Counted from the first letter of the stretch, positions 16,357-25,884 are shown. The stretch: 64,000 nucleotides of DNA from Mesorhizobium kowhaii (GCF_003253745.1 NZ_MZXV01000032.1:1-64000); one strand, 5' to 3'. Notes: generated by a model not told the origin, from the sequence alone. Numbers and translations are program-made.

Positions 16357-17272
16357 TGGCGGCTTCCTCGATCATCGCCTTGGCCAGGACGCGTGCGAAG
16401 CGTGTCGCGGACGGAAGCGCGCCGAACATCAGCACGGCGGGAAGACGCATGATCGAGCGGTTGCGCACGAAAGGCATGGCGTTCCAGACCGGGCTTTCGG
16501 TCAGCGTGCCGCCGGCGCCGTCGGGCAAAGGCTCCAGATAGGCGAGGCGTGCGTCGCTGGATGTCGTCAGGCCGTCGATGCCGACGGTCGAAAACCCCCA
16601 ATAGTTGGTCTCGCCGGTCCAGGCGTTGCTCAGCCCGATGCGGTCGAACACCTCCTGGAACAGACTTTTCTTGCCGTAGACGCGCACATTGCGCGGGTCC
16701 ATGAAGCTGACGACATAGATCGGCCGCGCCGAAAGCGGCGCCAGCTGCTGGCGAACTTCCGAAAAATACGCATCCGTCGCCGCGATCAGCGCTTCGCCTT
16801 CGCTTTCCTTGCCGACAAGCCTGGCGAGCTGGCGCGTCGCCTCGACGGCGCGCCGATAGGGCTGCCCGGCTTCGGTATAGAGCCCGATCGTCGTCACCGG
16901 CGCCACGCGTTCGAGCAGCGGCTTGATACCGTCGAGATACGGCATGGCCAGGATGATGTCGGGCCTGAGCTGCCGCAGCAGTTCGAGATTGGGCTCGAGC
17001 AGCGTGCCGACATCGGCGATGTCAGGCGGCAGCGGCGGCTCGACCACCCAGGTCTCCCAGACGTCACGACCGGCAATGGCGACCGGGCTGACACCGAGCG
17101 TGAGCAAGGTCTCGGCCAGCCCGTCATCCAGGCAGACGATGCGCAGCGGCCTGGCCGCGGCAGATGGCGATGCAATTGCGGTGAAGGACAGAACGAAAAG
17201 CCCCAGCGCGCCGCGCCGGGTGATCCGGCTGCGGAGACGGTCAGCCCTGTGAGATTCGAGGGCCGCCATCAT
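16349..17272 (-). CDS. fhuD: Ferric-siderophore periplasmic binding protein (FhuD-like)
   Basis: A 307-residue class III (FhuD/BtuF) substrate-binding protein. The N-terminus has a twin-arginine-type signal (SRITRRGALGLFVLSFTAIA then SPSAAA), as E. coli FhuD also has RR in its leader. The mature part shows RIVCLDDGLAETLLTLGVSPVAIAG, the lobe-linking helix after RPDIILAMPYLDGIKPLLERVAP and the second lobe VVSFMDPRNVRVYG. It is the first gene of a leftward operon (fhuD-fhuB-esterase) and shares an intergenic region with the divergent TonB receptor and an iron-responsive operator. Confidence 0.87.
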   Translation of the reverse strand: MMAALESHRADRLRSRITRRGALGLFVLSFTAIASPSAAARPLRIVCLDDGLAETLLTLGVSPVAIAGRDVWETWVVEPPLPPDIADVGTLLEPNLELLRQLRPDIILAMPYLDGIKPLLERVAPVTTIGLYTEAGQPYRRAVEATRQLARLVGKESEGEALIAATDAYFSEVRQQLAPLSARPIYVVSFMDPRNVRVYGKKSLFQEVFDRIGLSNAWTGETNYWGFSTVGIDGLTTSSDARLAYLEPLPDGAGGTLTESPVWNAMPFVRNRSIMRLPAVLMFGALPSATRFARVLAKAMIEEAANG

Positions 17273-17377
17273 CGCACAGTGCCTGTGCGGGAAGCCGTCT
17301 GGGCGTGGATGTCAGGCACGGTCTTTCTCCAGAACAACACAATTCCAAAAATCTGGCTGTCGGCAGCCGATGGCCGG

Positions 17378-17407
17378 TTGACTATGAAACATGACTTTAA
17401 TAGTCAA
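17378..17407. promoter_or_regulatory. Iron-responsive operator (RirA-type IRO box) and flanking dyad
   Basis: TGACTTTAATAGTCA at 17392-17406 is a perfect TGA-N9-TCA, the iron-responsive operator bound by RirA in rhizobia. Upstream, TTGACTAT at 17378-17385 is the exact inverse of ATAGTCAA at 17400-17407, with a 14-base spacer, so a larger dyad overlaps the box. The site lies between the divergent fhuD and TonB-receptor genes and would repress both under iron sufficiency. Motif seen directly; the RirA link is family knowledge. Confidence 0.75.
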
Positions 17408-17436
17408 CATTGAAGATGATTAAATGACTCAACAAT

Positions 17437-19646
17437 TTGAATTTGGTGCGCGGCCGGAACGCCGCTGTGCGCATCGCAGGCAGTGAGGGTGTCGAGATGG
17501 GGTTGAGTGCATATCGTGCGGCGCGTCGGCGAAGCCGGGCCCAGGGCCTTGTGGTCGCATCGCTCTCGACCCTGCTTTGCGCGCAGGCCCTTGCGCAGGA
17601 CGCCACGACCGAGCTCAACCCGATCAATGTCGAGGGGCAGACCGGCAGCCCGGTCGGCCCGGATGACGGCTATATCGCCAAGAATACCACCACCGGCTCG
17701 AAGACCGACACGCCGCTGAAGGAAATTCCGCAGTCGGTGTCGGTCATCACTCGCAAACAACTCGACGACCGCCAGCCGGGGCAGCTCGAGGACAGCCTAT
17801 CCTATCTTGCCGGCGTCACGACTTCGCCATGGGGTATCGACGACCGCTTCGACCAATGCCTGATCCGTGGCTTCGACCTCTGCACGTCGGCGATCTATCG
17901 CGACGGCCTGCCGCAGAAGGTGATCGATTTCTCCGGCTTCAAGATCGAACCCTATGGGCTGGAGCGAATCGAGGTGCTGAAGGGACCGTCCTCGGTGCTC
18001 TACGGCGAGAACGAGGCCGGCGGCATGGTCAATGCCATCACCAAGCGGCCGACGGATAAGCCGATCTATGACGGCTTCCTCAGCTATGACAGCTTCAACA
18101 CGGTCGAGGCCGGGCTCGATGTCGGCGGCCCGATCGACGATGCCGGCATATGGTCCTACCGGCTGACCGGTCTGGTTCGCAACGGCGAGATCGAAACCGA
18201 CTATTCCCGCAACGACCGCATCTTCGTCGCGCCGGCGCTCAAGTGGCAGCCGGATGCGCAGACCTCGCTGACCATCCTGGCCAACTACCAATGGGACAGG
18301 CTGACCCCGATTCAGTTCCTGCCAGCGGAATACGGCAATCTGCCGCGTAATTTCTTCACCGGCTCGCCCGACTTCGACCGCTTCGATGCCAACCATGGGT
18401 CGATCGGCTACCAGTTCAGCCATGAGTTCGACGACCATTGGACGGTGCGGCAGAACCTGCGCTACTCGCAGCAGGAAACCGACTACCGGCAGCTCTATTA
18501 TGGCGAATGGCTTGGCGGCCCAGACATGATCAACGACCATACGATGTCGCGCACGCTGTTCACCGTGGACGAGACGGCAACGCTTTTCAATGTCGACAAC
18601 CAGGCCGAATACAAGGCGAGCTTCGGCGCGGTCGAAAACAAGCTGCTGTTCGGTCTCGATTACAACAGGCAGTCGGTCGACGGGCAGAACGGCTACGGGG
18701 AGGGTCCGCCGCTAGACACGCTGAACGCGGACTACTCGATCCCGGTCACGGCGCCGAGCCTGATCATTGCCGATCGCGTGCAGACGATCGGCCAGATCGG
18801 TCTTTATGCACAAAACCAGTCCAAGATCGCCGACCACTGGGTTCTGACCCTCGGCGGCCGGCAGGCCTGGATCGACAACACCAATCAGGACCGGATTGGT
18901 ACGGGCAGCTACGATCAGAAGGACCATGCCTTCACCGGCAATGTCGGCATCGGCTATCTCTTCGACAATGGCTTGACGCCCTATGCCAGCTATGCCGAAT
19001 CCTTCACCACCAATATCGGCCAGACATTGTCCAATGTGCCGTTCCAGCCCTCCAAGGGAAAGCAGTACGAAGTCGGCGTGAAGTACGAGCCGACCTTCTT
19101 CCCCGGATACCTCACCGCCTCGCTGTTCGACCTGCGCAAGACCAATGTGCTGACGACCGATCCGAGCAATCCGCTCGGCCAGGTGCAGACCGGAGAAGTC
19201 CGCCATCGCGGCCTCGAGATCGAGGCCAATGCCGATCTCGCTTTCGGCCTGAGCACGACAGCGGCCTACACCTATCTCGATGCGGAGATAGCGAAGGGCG
19301 ACGACGCCGGCAACCGCCCTGCCAGGGTGCCGGAACACCAGGCATCGCTGTGGGCCAACTATGAAGTTGGCAGCGGCGTGCTCGAGGGCTTGAGCTTCGG
19401 CGCCGGCGTGCGCTACATCGGCGCAAGCTTTGGCGACAACACGAACACAGTCAACGTGCCCGGCCACACGCTGGTCGACGCGGCACTGCGCTACAAGAAG
19501 AACGGCTGGCAGGCGGCGCTCAATGTCTCCAACCTGTTCGACAAGACCTACTACTCGATTGCTATGAGAGCGGCAGCAAGTCCGACCTCAGCTGCATCTA
19601 TGGCGAAGGCCGCGTCATCAAGGGCAGCCTCAGCATGAAGTTCTAA
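17437..19646 (+). CDS. TonB-dependent siderophore receptor (FhuA-like), C-terminal frameshift
   Basis: An outer-membrane receptor of about 715-733 residues. A signal peptide follows ATG at 17497 (MGLSAYRAARRRS..., cleavage after QALAQ); TTG at 17437 is the longer alternative. The plug has TPLKEIPQSVSVITRKQLDD, and the barrel shows the typical RGFD, EVLKGPSSVLYGENEAGGMVN and NVSNLFDKTYY motifs. In the listed reading the frame ends at 19638 with a nonsense tail (MRAAASPTSAA...SRAASA). Shifted by one base near 19560 it continues YESGSKSDLSCIYGEGRVIK then GSLSMKF and TAA at 19644-19646, which restores the terminal Phe of beta-barrel proteins. A T is probably missing in ATT(T)GC. So the gene is either mutated at its last 25 codons or carries a sequencing error. 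It brings ferric hydroxamates into the periplasm for the fhuDB products. Confidence 0.85.
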
Positions 19647-19987
19647 TCACGCTGCCCAATTGCCCAGGTTGTGGCGATCTGGGCCAGTCAGGCACGGCCC
19701 GGTGCTTATCGGCGCCGGCTGCAAGGCGATTCCACCCGTCACGCCCGCTGCGACATGACGCCGCCCAGAATCGCGGCTCGCGCAGTCGAATCCAAACCCG
19801 GCATCATCTTTCCTCCACGAATTCAGTCCATAATGGGCCGGTCCACGGTCGCCTGGGGCACGAATCAAAAGCAAGCGGCAAGCCGCCGTCGGAAGATGGT
19901 GAAGACCGTGCCGAATGCATCAAGCGCAGTGCGATCGGGTTGCGCTCGGCGAGGCTTGATGATTTGTTGCCGCTATACGGAGAACGA
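19647..19987. other. Intergenic stretch after the receptor gene
   Basis: About 340 bases. One frame here (19671-19991) has no family signature or ribosome site. No terminator or repeat was recognised. Confidence 0.4.
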
Positions 19988-20335
19988 ATGATGCGAGAGC
20001 CTGCCGGTCAAGACGAATATGGGTCGACGAGTCCCTTCGATCCGGACGATCTGCCGACGTTGAATGCGATAGGTCCAAGCATGGGAAGCGGCAACGACTT
20101 CGAGAAATATGCGGTTGCGGTGATCATCGTGTTCGGCGCGCTGATCATTGGCGGGCTGATGGCTGCATCGATGACCTTCGGGCACCGCAATGGGTTCCTT
20201 TTTGCACTTGGCGGCGCCACATCGGCCTGGATATCGGGAAACGCGCTGCTGCTCGACCGGCCGCGCATTTACGCGCTGTTTGTCGGCATCGCCGCGTTGA
20301 TGCTGATAGCGTCCACCGTCACGCTGATTTCGTGA
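19988..20335 (+). CDS. Small membrane protein, unknown function
   Basis: A 115-residue protein (MMREPAGQDEYGSTSPFDPD...) with GGAGA before the ATG; an earlier in-frame ATG at 19940 lacks a site. A soluble N-terminal 35 residues is followed by three hydrophobic segments (AVAVIIVFGALIIGGLMAA; GFLFALGGATSAWISGNALLL; IYALFVGIAALMLIASTVTLI). No family is recognised. Confidence 0.55.
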   Translation: MMREPAGQDEYGSTSPFDPDDLPTLNAIGPSMGSGNDFEKYAVAVIIVFGALIIGGLMAASMTFGHRNGFLFALGGATSAWISGNALLLDRPRIYALFVGIAALMLIASTVTLIS

Positions 20336-20358
20336 CGGTCTGGCTGTGAATTAGGACA

Positions 20359-22098
20359 TCAATATCCGAGCGCTTCGCCCGATGCGGCACGGCTGTCGAT
20401 AGCGCCATTGTAGCGGGCGCCGCCGCCCTTCTCGATTTCCGCCAGGCTCTTGCCGCCAACCAGGATGCCCGCCGCCTGGCCCCAGGTCGAATCACTGAGA
20501 TCGAGGTGATAACCCATGCCGGCCAGCAGTTTCTCAGTGTCCGGCGACAGACCGAACGGCTCGATGTAAACCGTGTCGGGCAGCCATTGGTGGTGGATGC
20601 GCGGCGCGTCGATCGCCTCCTGGATGTTCATGCCATGGTCGACGACGTTGACGATGGCTTCCAGCGTGATGGTGATGATGCGCGAACCGCCCGGGCTGCC
20701 GATGACCATGAACGGCTTGCCGTCCTTGGCCACGACGGTCGGGCTCATCGACGATAGCGGCGTCTTCTTCGGCTGGATGGCGTTGGCTTCGCCCTGGACC
20801 AGACCATAGAGGTTGGGCACGCCGGGTTTCTGGGTGAAATCGTCCATCTCGTTGTTGAGCAGGATGCCGGTGCCGTCGGCGACGACGCCGGCGCCGAACG
20901 AGCCGTTCAGCGTATAGGTAACGGCGACCGCATTGCCGTCATTGTCGATGATCGAATAATGCGTCGTCTCCTTGCTCTCGCCAAAGCCCTTCGGCATCAG
21001 GTCCTGCGACACGCCGGCCCGGAACGGATCGATCTTGTCGCGGATGTCCTTGGCATAGGCCTTGTCCAGCAGTTTCGAGACCGGGTTTTCGACGAAATCG
21101 GGGTCGCCGAGCGCCGAATTGCGATCGACATAGGCGTAGCGCATCGCCTCGACCATGACATGGATCGTCTCGGCGGAACCGGCGCCGAGGTAAGACAACG
21201 GATAACCTTCCAGCACGTTGAGGATTTCGCAGATGATGACGCCGCCGGAGCTCGGCGGCGGCGAGGATGTGATCTCGTAGCCGCGATAGGTGCAGGTCAC
21301 CGGCTTGAGTTCGCGAACCGCATATTGCTCGAAGTCCGGCTTGGCCAGGATGCCGCCCTTGGCGCCGCTCGCCTTGACGATGGCATCCGCAATGGCGCCT
21401 TTGTAGAAGGCATCAGGGCCCTTTTCGGAAATGGCGGCAAGCGAGGCGGCAAGGTCCGGCTGGATCAGGCGCTCGCCGATGCCATAGGGCTTGCCATCGG
21501 GTTTCATGAAAATGGCGGCAGCCGCGGGGTCCTTCGCCAGCCTGTCGGCACTGCCGGCAAAGGAGGCGGCATCGCCCTGATTGAGGATGAACCCGTCCTT
21601 GGCATAGCTGATCGCCGGCGCCATCAGATCCTGTCTGGACAATTTGCCATATTTTTCGCGGGCCATCTCTAAACCAGCCACTGAGCCCGGCACGCCGACC
21701 GCGAGGTAGCCGTTGAGGCTGGCGCCCTTCACCGGGTTGCCGTCCTTGTCGAGATACATCGTCTTGGTCGCCGCAAGCGGCGCCCGCTCGCGAAAGTCGA
21801 GGAAGGTCGATTTGCCGTCCTTGAAGCGGATGGTCATGAAGCCGCCGCCGCCGATATTGCCGGCATTGGGGTAGACGACGGCGAGCGCATAGCCGACGGC
21901 GACTGCCGCATCGACCGCATTGCCGCCCTTTTTCAGGACCTCGACGCCGACTTCCGACGCCAGATGCTGGGCTGTCACCACCATGCCATGCTCGCCCTTG
22001 GCTGGTGCGGGCGACGCGGCGAAGACGCTCGTCAATGGGGCCAGGACGAAGGTGATGGAAAGACTGGCGGCGATCAATGTCCGACGGGTGAGAGGCAT
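20359..22098 (-). CDS. ggt: Gamma-glutamyltranspeptidase
   Basis: A 579-residue periplasmic Ntn-hydrolase precursor that cleaves gamma-glutamyl bonds of glutathione and related peptides. A signal peptide (MPLTRRTLIAASLSITFVLA...VFA) precedes ASEVGVEVLKKGGNAVDAAVA and the GNIGGGGFMTIR glycine loop. The autoprocessing and catalytic Thr is the first of ETTHYSIIDNDGNAVAVTYT, which begins the small subunit; GSPGGSRIIT follows near the end. ATG at 22098 has GGAG upstream; 21 codons further upstream remain open. It reads in the same direction as rhaI after a 91-base gap, but its function is unrelated to rhamnose. Confidence 0.92.
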   Translation of the reverse strand: MPLTRRTLIAASLSITFVLAPLTSVFAASPAPAKGEHGMVVTAQHLASEVGVEVLKKGGNAVDAAVAVGYALAVVYPNAGNIGGGGFMTIRFKDGKSTFLDFRERAPLAATKTMYLDKDGNPVKGASLNGYLAVGVPGSVAGLEMAREKYGKLSRQDLMAPAISYAKDGFILNQGDAASFAGSADRLAKDPAAAAIFMKPDGKPYGIGERLIQPDLAASLAAISEKGPDAFYKGAIADAIVKASGAKGGILAKPDFEQYAVRELKPVTCTYRGYEITSSPPPSSGGVIICEILNVLEGYPLSYLGAGSAETIHVMVEAMRYAYVDRNSALGDPDFVENPVSKLLDKAYAKDIRDKIDPFRAGVSQDLMPKGFGESKETTHYSIIDNDGNAVAVTYTLNGSFGAGVVADGTGILLNNEMDDFTQKPGVPNLYGLVQGEANAIQPKKTPLSSMSPTVVAKDGKPFMVIGSPGGSRIITITLEAIVNVVDHGMNIQEAIDAPRIHHQWLPDTVYIEPFGLSPDTEKLLAGMGYHLDLSDSTWGQAAGILVGGKSLAEIEKGGGARYNGAIDSRAASGEALGY

Positions 22099-22189
22099 GG
22101 CGGTTCTCCGGGCGGGGGGACGCCTAGAAGAACCCGTCAGGGCCGCCGAGTCCACCATCAATGGTGGACCAGGCAGATCAATTCAGATG

Positions 22190-23482
22190 TCAGACAATGC
22201 CGCCCGAGCCGCCGGCGACCACGGGACGTTCCGCCGCCACCTTGGTGCGGTACCCGGCCGCCCGGTAGGCGGCAACCGGATCGATGGCGCCGCCCGTCTT
22301 CAACCGCGCCATGGCGAGGATCGGCTCGACATCGGTTCGATAGGCGGCTTTCAGCGTCTGCGTCGCCATCAGCGCGTCATTGCTGTCCTGGTAGCCTTCC
22401 AGCGCCTTGCGATCGACCAACAACGCTTGTGCATAGGCGCGCTGTACCTCGACCGCCGACAGCATCAGGCTTTCGATCGGATCGGTGACGTTGTGGCTCT
22501 GGTCGAGCATATGGGCCGGATCGAAACCCTCGGCGCCTGAAAGCTCGGCATCGACCAGTTCGTTGAAGACCAGGAACAGCCGGTAGGGATCGATCGAACC
22601 GGCATCGAGGTCGTCATCGCCATATTTCGAATCATTGAAATGGAAGCCACCGAGTTTCTTGAACTGGATCAGCCGCGAGACGATCATCTCGATGTTGACG
22701 TTGGGCGCATGGTGGCCAAGGTCGACCAGGCAGAACGCCTTGTCGCCCAATTCCTTGGCGATCATGTAGTTGGTGCCCCAGTCCTGCACGACGGTGGAGT
22801 AGAAGGCCGGTTCGTACATCTTGTGCTCGGTGAACAGCTTCCAGCCGTCCGGCAGTCCGGCATAGATCTCTTTCATCGCGTCGAGATAGCGCTCGAAGGC
22901 TCTCGCGAAATTGACCTGGCCGGGGAAGTTCGAACCGTCGCCGATCCACACCGTCAGCGCTTTCGAGCCCAGCGTCTTGCCGATCTCGATGCATTCGAGA
23001 TTGTGCTCGACCGCTTGCCGGCGCGTGCCGGCATCGGCATGCGACAGCGAGCCGAATTTATAGGAAAGCGTCTGGTCCTTGGCATCGGAGAAGGTGTTGG
23101 AATTCATGGCGTCGAAGCCGAGGCCGAAGCGCGAGGCCGCCTGTTTCAGCCGGTTCGGGTCGGCCTTGTCCCACGGAATGTGCAGGGACACGGTCGGCGT
23201 CGCCTGCGTCAGTTGCTTGATGACGGCGCAGTCCTCGATCTTGTCGAAAATGTCGCGCGGCTCGCCCGCGCCGGGAAAGCGGGCAAAGCGCGTGCCACCG
23301 GTGCCGACGCCCCAGGACGGGATCGCCACGGCGAATTTTTCGACCTTGTCGCGGATGACGTCGATGGCGATGCCGCGACGGTCGAGGCGCTCACCGAGCG
23401 AGGTGTAGTCACGCTCGAGATTGGCCCTGCGCGCGGCATTGTCCTTGTCGACGAGGTCGGCGGAGATGATGGATTCGGACAC
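22190..23482 (-). CDS. rhaI: L-rhamnose isomerase (rhizobial RhaI)
   Basis: A 430-residue isomerase that converts L-rhamnose to L-rhamnulose. It is of the RhaI type (Pseudomonas stutzeri / rhizobial group), unlike E. coli RhaA. Metal and substrate residues lie in the TIM barrel: LFTEHKMYEPAFYSTVVQDW (Glu and His), CLVDLGHHAPNVNIEM (Asp, His) and GGFHFNDSKYGDDDLDAGSIDPYRLF (His, Asp). Start is GTG at 23482 with GGAGGAAACAATA in front. It is downstream of rhaD across a spacer that carries a palindromic repeat. Confidence 0.93.
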   Translation of the reverse strand: MSESIISADLVDKDNAARRANLERDYTSLGERLDRRGIAIDVIRDKVEKFAVAIPSWGVGTGGTRFARFPGAGEPRDIFDKIEDCAVIKQLTQATPTVSLHIPWDKADPNRLKQAASRFGLGFDAMNSNTFSDAKDQTLSYKFGSLSHADAGTRRQAVEHNLECIEIGKTLGSKALTVWIGDGSNFPGQVNFARAFERYLDAMKEIYAGLPDGWKLFTEHKMYEPAFYSTVVQDWGTNYMIAKELGDKAFCLVDLGHHAPNVNIEMIVSRLIQFKKLGGFHFNDSKYGDDDLDAGSIDPYRLFLVFNELVDAELSGAEGFDPAHMLDQSHNVTDPIESLMLSAVEVQRAYAQALLVDRKALEGYQDSNDALMATQTLKAAYRTDVEPILAMARLKTGGAIDPVAAYRAAGYRTKVAAERPVVAGGSGGIV

Positions 23483-23538
23483 TATTGTTTCCTCCCAAAT
23501 GCGTTCGGCCGGCGCTGCCCCTCATCCGCCTGCCGGCA

Positions 23539-23568
23539 CCTTCTCCCCGTATAGACACGGGGAGAAGG
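23539..23568. repeat. Rhizobial intergenic palindrome (RIME-like)
   Basis: CCTTCTCCCCGT (23539-23550) and ACGGGGAGAAGG (23557-23568) are perfect 12-base inverse arms around a six-base loop ATAGAC. It is preceded by CCTCATCCGCCTGCCGGCA, a typical leader of this dispersed rhizobial repeat. It lies between rhaD and rhaI and would form a strong hairpin in the transcript. Confidence 0.8.
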
Positions 23569-23596
23569 GAAGCGCTCCGGCACCGCCTTCAAACGA

Positions 23597-25699
23597 TTAT
23601 CGCGTAAAACTCTGCGCGTTGCCCGCGTCGACATTGATGATGTTGCCGGTGGACTTGGCCGACATGTCGGAGGCGAAGAAATAGATAGCTTCGGCGATGT
23701 CCTCGGGAAACACCGAGCGCTTCAGCATCGAGCGTGAGCGGTAATGCTCCTCCAGATCGTCGGTCGACATCTTGTAGGCGGCGGCGCGCTGTTCCTTCCA
23801 CTCGCCGGTCCAGATCTTCGAGCCGCGCAGCACAGCGTCCGGGTTGACGACATTGACCCTGATCTGCGCTTCCGCGCCTTCCAGCGCCAGGCAGCGCGCC
23901 AGATGAATCTCGGCGGCCTTGGCGGTGCAGTAGGCTGCGGCATTGGGCGAGGCGGCGAGGCCGTTCTTGGAGGCGACGAAGACGACGTTGCCACCAATCT
24001 TCTGCACCCGGAACAGCCGGAATGCTTCCCTGGAGACCAGGAAATATCCGGTCGACAGGATGTCCATGTTCTTGTTCCACAGCGCCAGCGTCGTCTCCTC
24101 GATCGGCGCCGAAGAGGCGAGACCAGCATTCGACACCAGAATGTCGATGCCGCCGAACTCGACCGCCGTGTCGGCGAAGCCGGAGACGACCTGATCCTCC
24201 GAGGTGACGTTGATCAGCACCGGCCGGACGAAATCCTTGCCATAGGCCTTGGCCAGCTCGTCATTGGCGCTGGCGAGCGCTGTCTCATCGATGTCGGCCA
24301 GCACGACGCAGGCGCCTTCGCGCAGCAGCCGGCTTGCCGTCGCGCGGCCGATGCCGCCGGCGCCACCGGTGACCAGCGCGATCTGGCCGGCAAGCGCCTT
24401 TGACTTCGGCATGCGCTGCAGCTTCAGGTCCTCGAGCAGCCAATATTCGATGTCGAAGGCTTCCTGTGCGGGCAAGCCGACATAGGACGAGACCGTCGAG
24501 GCACCGCGCATGACGTTGATGGCGTTGACATAGAACTCGCCCGAAATACGCGCCGTCGCCTTGTCGCCGGCGAAGGTGAACATGCCGACACCAGGCATCA
24601 GGTAGACCACGGCATTGGGATCGCGAATTGCGGGCGAATCCGCATGCTTGCAGCTGTCGTAGTAGGCCTGGTAGCCGACACGATAGGCGGCCACGTCGTC
24701 GGCGAGGCGCGCGATGACGGCATCGACATCGGGGTTGGCCGGATCGAATTCGATCACCAGCGGGCGGATCTTGGTGCGCAGGAAATGGTCCGGACACGAG
24801 GTGCCGAGTGCCGCCAGCGGACGCAAATCCCTGGAGTTGACGAATTCGAGCACGGCGGGCTGGTCGTCGAAATGACCGAGCTTGTGGCTCTTTTCCGAAA
24901 TCAGGCCGCGGATCCTGGGCATCAGCTTCGCAGCGATGGCGCGGCGTGCGGTGGCGTCGAGCGATTTGACAGCCTCGCCACCGAAGATGGCCAAGCCCTC
25001 GGAGCGGCGCTCGAACCATTCGATCGCCTGATTGATCACCGAGATCGTCGTCTCGTAGCATTCCTTCGGCGTGTCGCCCCAGGTGAACAGGCCATGGCTT
25101 TCCAGGATGACACCCTTGGCCGCGGGATGTTCGAGGCAGAATTTCTCCAGCCAAAGGCCGAGTTCGAAACCCGGCCGCTTCCACGGCAGCCAGCCGATGG
25201 CATCGCCGAAAATCTCCCTGGTCAGCGCCTTGGAATCCTTCGCGGCAGCGATGGCGATGATCGCGTCGGGATGCATGTGGTCGACATAAGGCTTCGGCAC
25301 GAAGGCATGCAGTGGCGTGTCGATCGAGGCCGCGCGCGGATTGAGATTGAAGGTGCAGTGCGGCAGGAAGCCAACCATCTCGTCTTCATGCGCGAGGCCT
25401 CGATAAAGCCCCTTCAACGCCCGCAGCTTGTCCATGTAGAGCGTCGCGAAACCGTCGAGCTTGATCGAGGCGCTGTCGCCGCCCGAACCCTTGACCCAAA
25501 GCACTTCGACGTCCTCGCCGGTGAGCGGGTCTTTCTGCCGTATCTTCGAGGAGGTGTTGCCGCCGCCATAATTGGTGACGCGCTTGTCGGAACCGAGCGT
25601 GTTCGAGCGATAAACCAGAATCTCCGGCTCGCTCATCGATTGAGCCTTGGCCTCGTCCCACAGATTGGCGAGGCGTGCGCCGGTGCGCTTGTCGAGCAT
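23597..25699 (-). CDS. rhaD: Rhamnulose-1-phosphate aldolase/short-chain dehydrogenase fusion
   Basis: A 700-residue bifunctional protein. Residues about 1-420 form a class II aldolase domain (HMHPDAIIAIAAAKDSKALT carries metal His residues; ILESHGLFTWGDT another). Residues about 435-700 are a short-chain dehydrogenase with the Rossmann motif VTGGAGGIGRATASRLL, SNAG and the catalytic YCTAK. It cleaves rhamnulose-1-phosphate to lactaldehyde and DHAP, and the dehydrogenase half can oxidise lactaldehyde. ATG at 25699 follows GGAGGATTATCC. It is divergent from rhaR across the operator. Confidence 0.93.
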   Translation of the reverse strand: MLDKRTGARLANLWDEAKAQSMSEPEILVYRSNTLGSDKRVTNYGGGNTSSKIRQKDPLTGEDVEVLWVKGSGGDSASIKLDGFATLYMDKLRALKGLYRGLAHEDEMVGFLPHCTFNLNPRAASIDTPLHAFVPKPYVDHMHPDAIIAIAAAKDSKALTREIFGDAIGWLPWKRPGFELGLWLEKFCLEHPAAKGVILESHGLFTWGDTPKECYETTISVINQAIEWFERRSEGLAIFGGEAVKSLDATARRAIAAKLMPRIRGLISEKSHKLGHFDDQPAVLEFVNSRDLRPLAALGTSCPDHFLRTKIRPLVIEFDPANPDVDAVIARLADDVAAYRVGYQAYYDSCKHADSPAIRDPNAVVYLMPGVGMFTFAGDKATARISGEFYVNAINVMRGASTVSSYVGLPAQEAFDIEYWLLEDLKLQRMPKSKALAGQIALVTGGAGGIGRATASRLLREGACVVLADIDETALASANDELAKAYGKDFVRPVLINVTSEDQVVSGFADTAVEFGGIDILVSNAGLASSAPIEETTLALWNKNMDILSTGYFLVSREAFRLFRVQKIGGNVVFVASKNGLAASPNAAAYCTAKAAEIHLARCLALEGAEAQIRVNVVNPDAVLRGSKIWTGEWKEQRAAAYKMSTDDLEEHYRSRSMLKRSVFPEDIAEAIYFFASDMSAKSTGNIINVDAGNAQSFTR

Positions 25700-25769
25700 G
25701 GATAATCCTCCCGAAGGCACGCAAACGGTGCGGCCCATTTGGTCCGAATTTCCACGGAAGCGTCCGGCT

Positions 25770-25842
25770 TGTCAATCACAAACGATCAACACCGATCATA
25801 TTGCACTGCACAATGAAATTATATGATCGGAAATGATTGACA
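25770..25842. promoter_or_regulatory. Nested inverted-repeat operator and divergent promoters of the rha regulon
   Basis: Inner arms CCGATCATAT (25792-25801) and ATATGATCGG (25821-25830) are perfect inverses around 19 bases. Outer arms TGTCAATCA (25770-25778) and TGATTGACA (25834-25842) are also perfect. Each outer arm ends in a TTGACA -35 hexamer pointing outward, rightward (25837-25842) toward rhaR and leftward (25775-25770) toward rhaD. A -10-like TAGATG follows the right one at about 18 bases. DeoR-type RhaR is the likely ligand. Confidence 0.7.
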
Positions 25843-25884
25843 CTGCGCGTTTTGGGTGCCTAGATGCTTGGGCAGGGAGGAACC

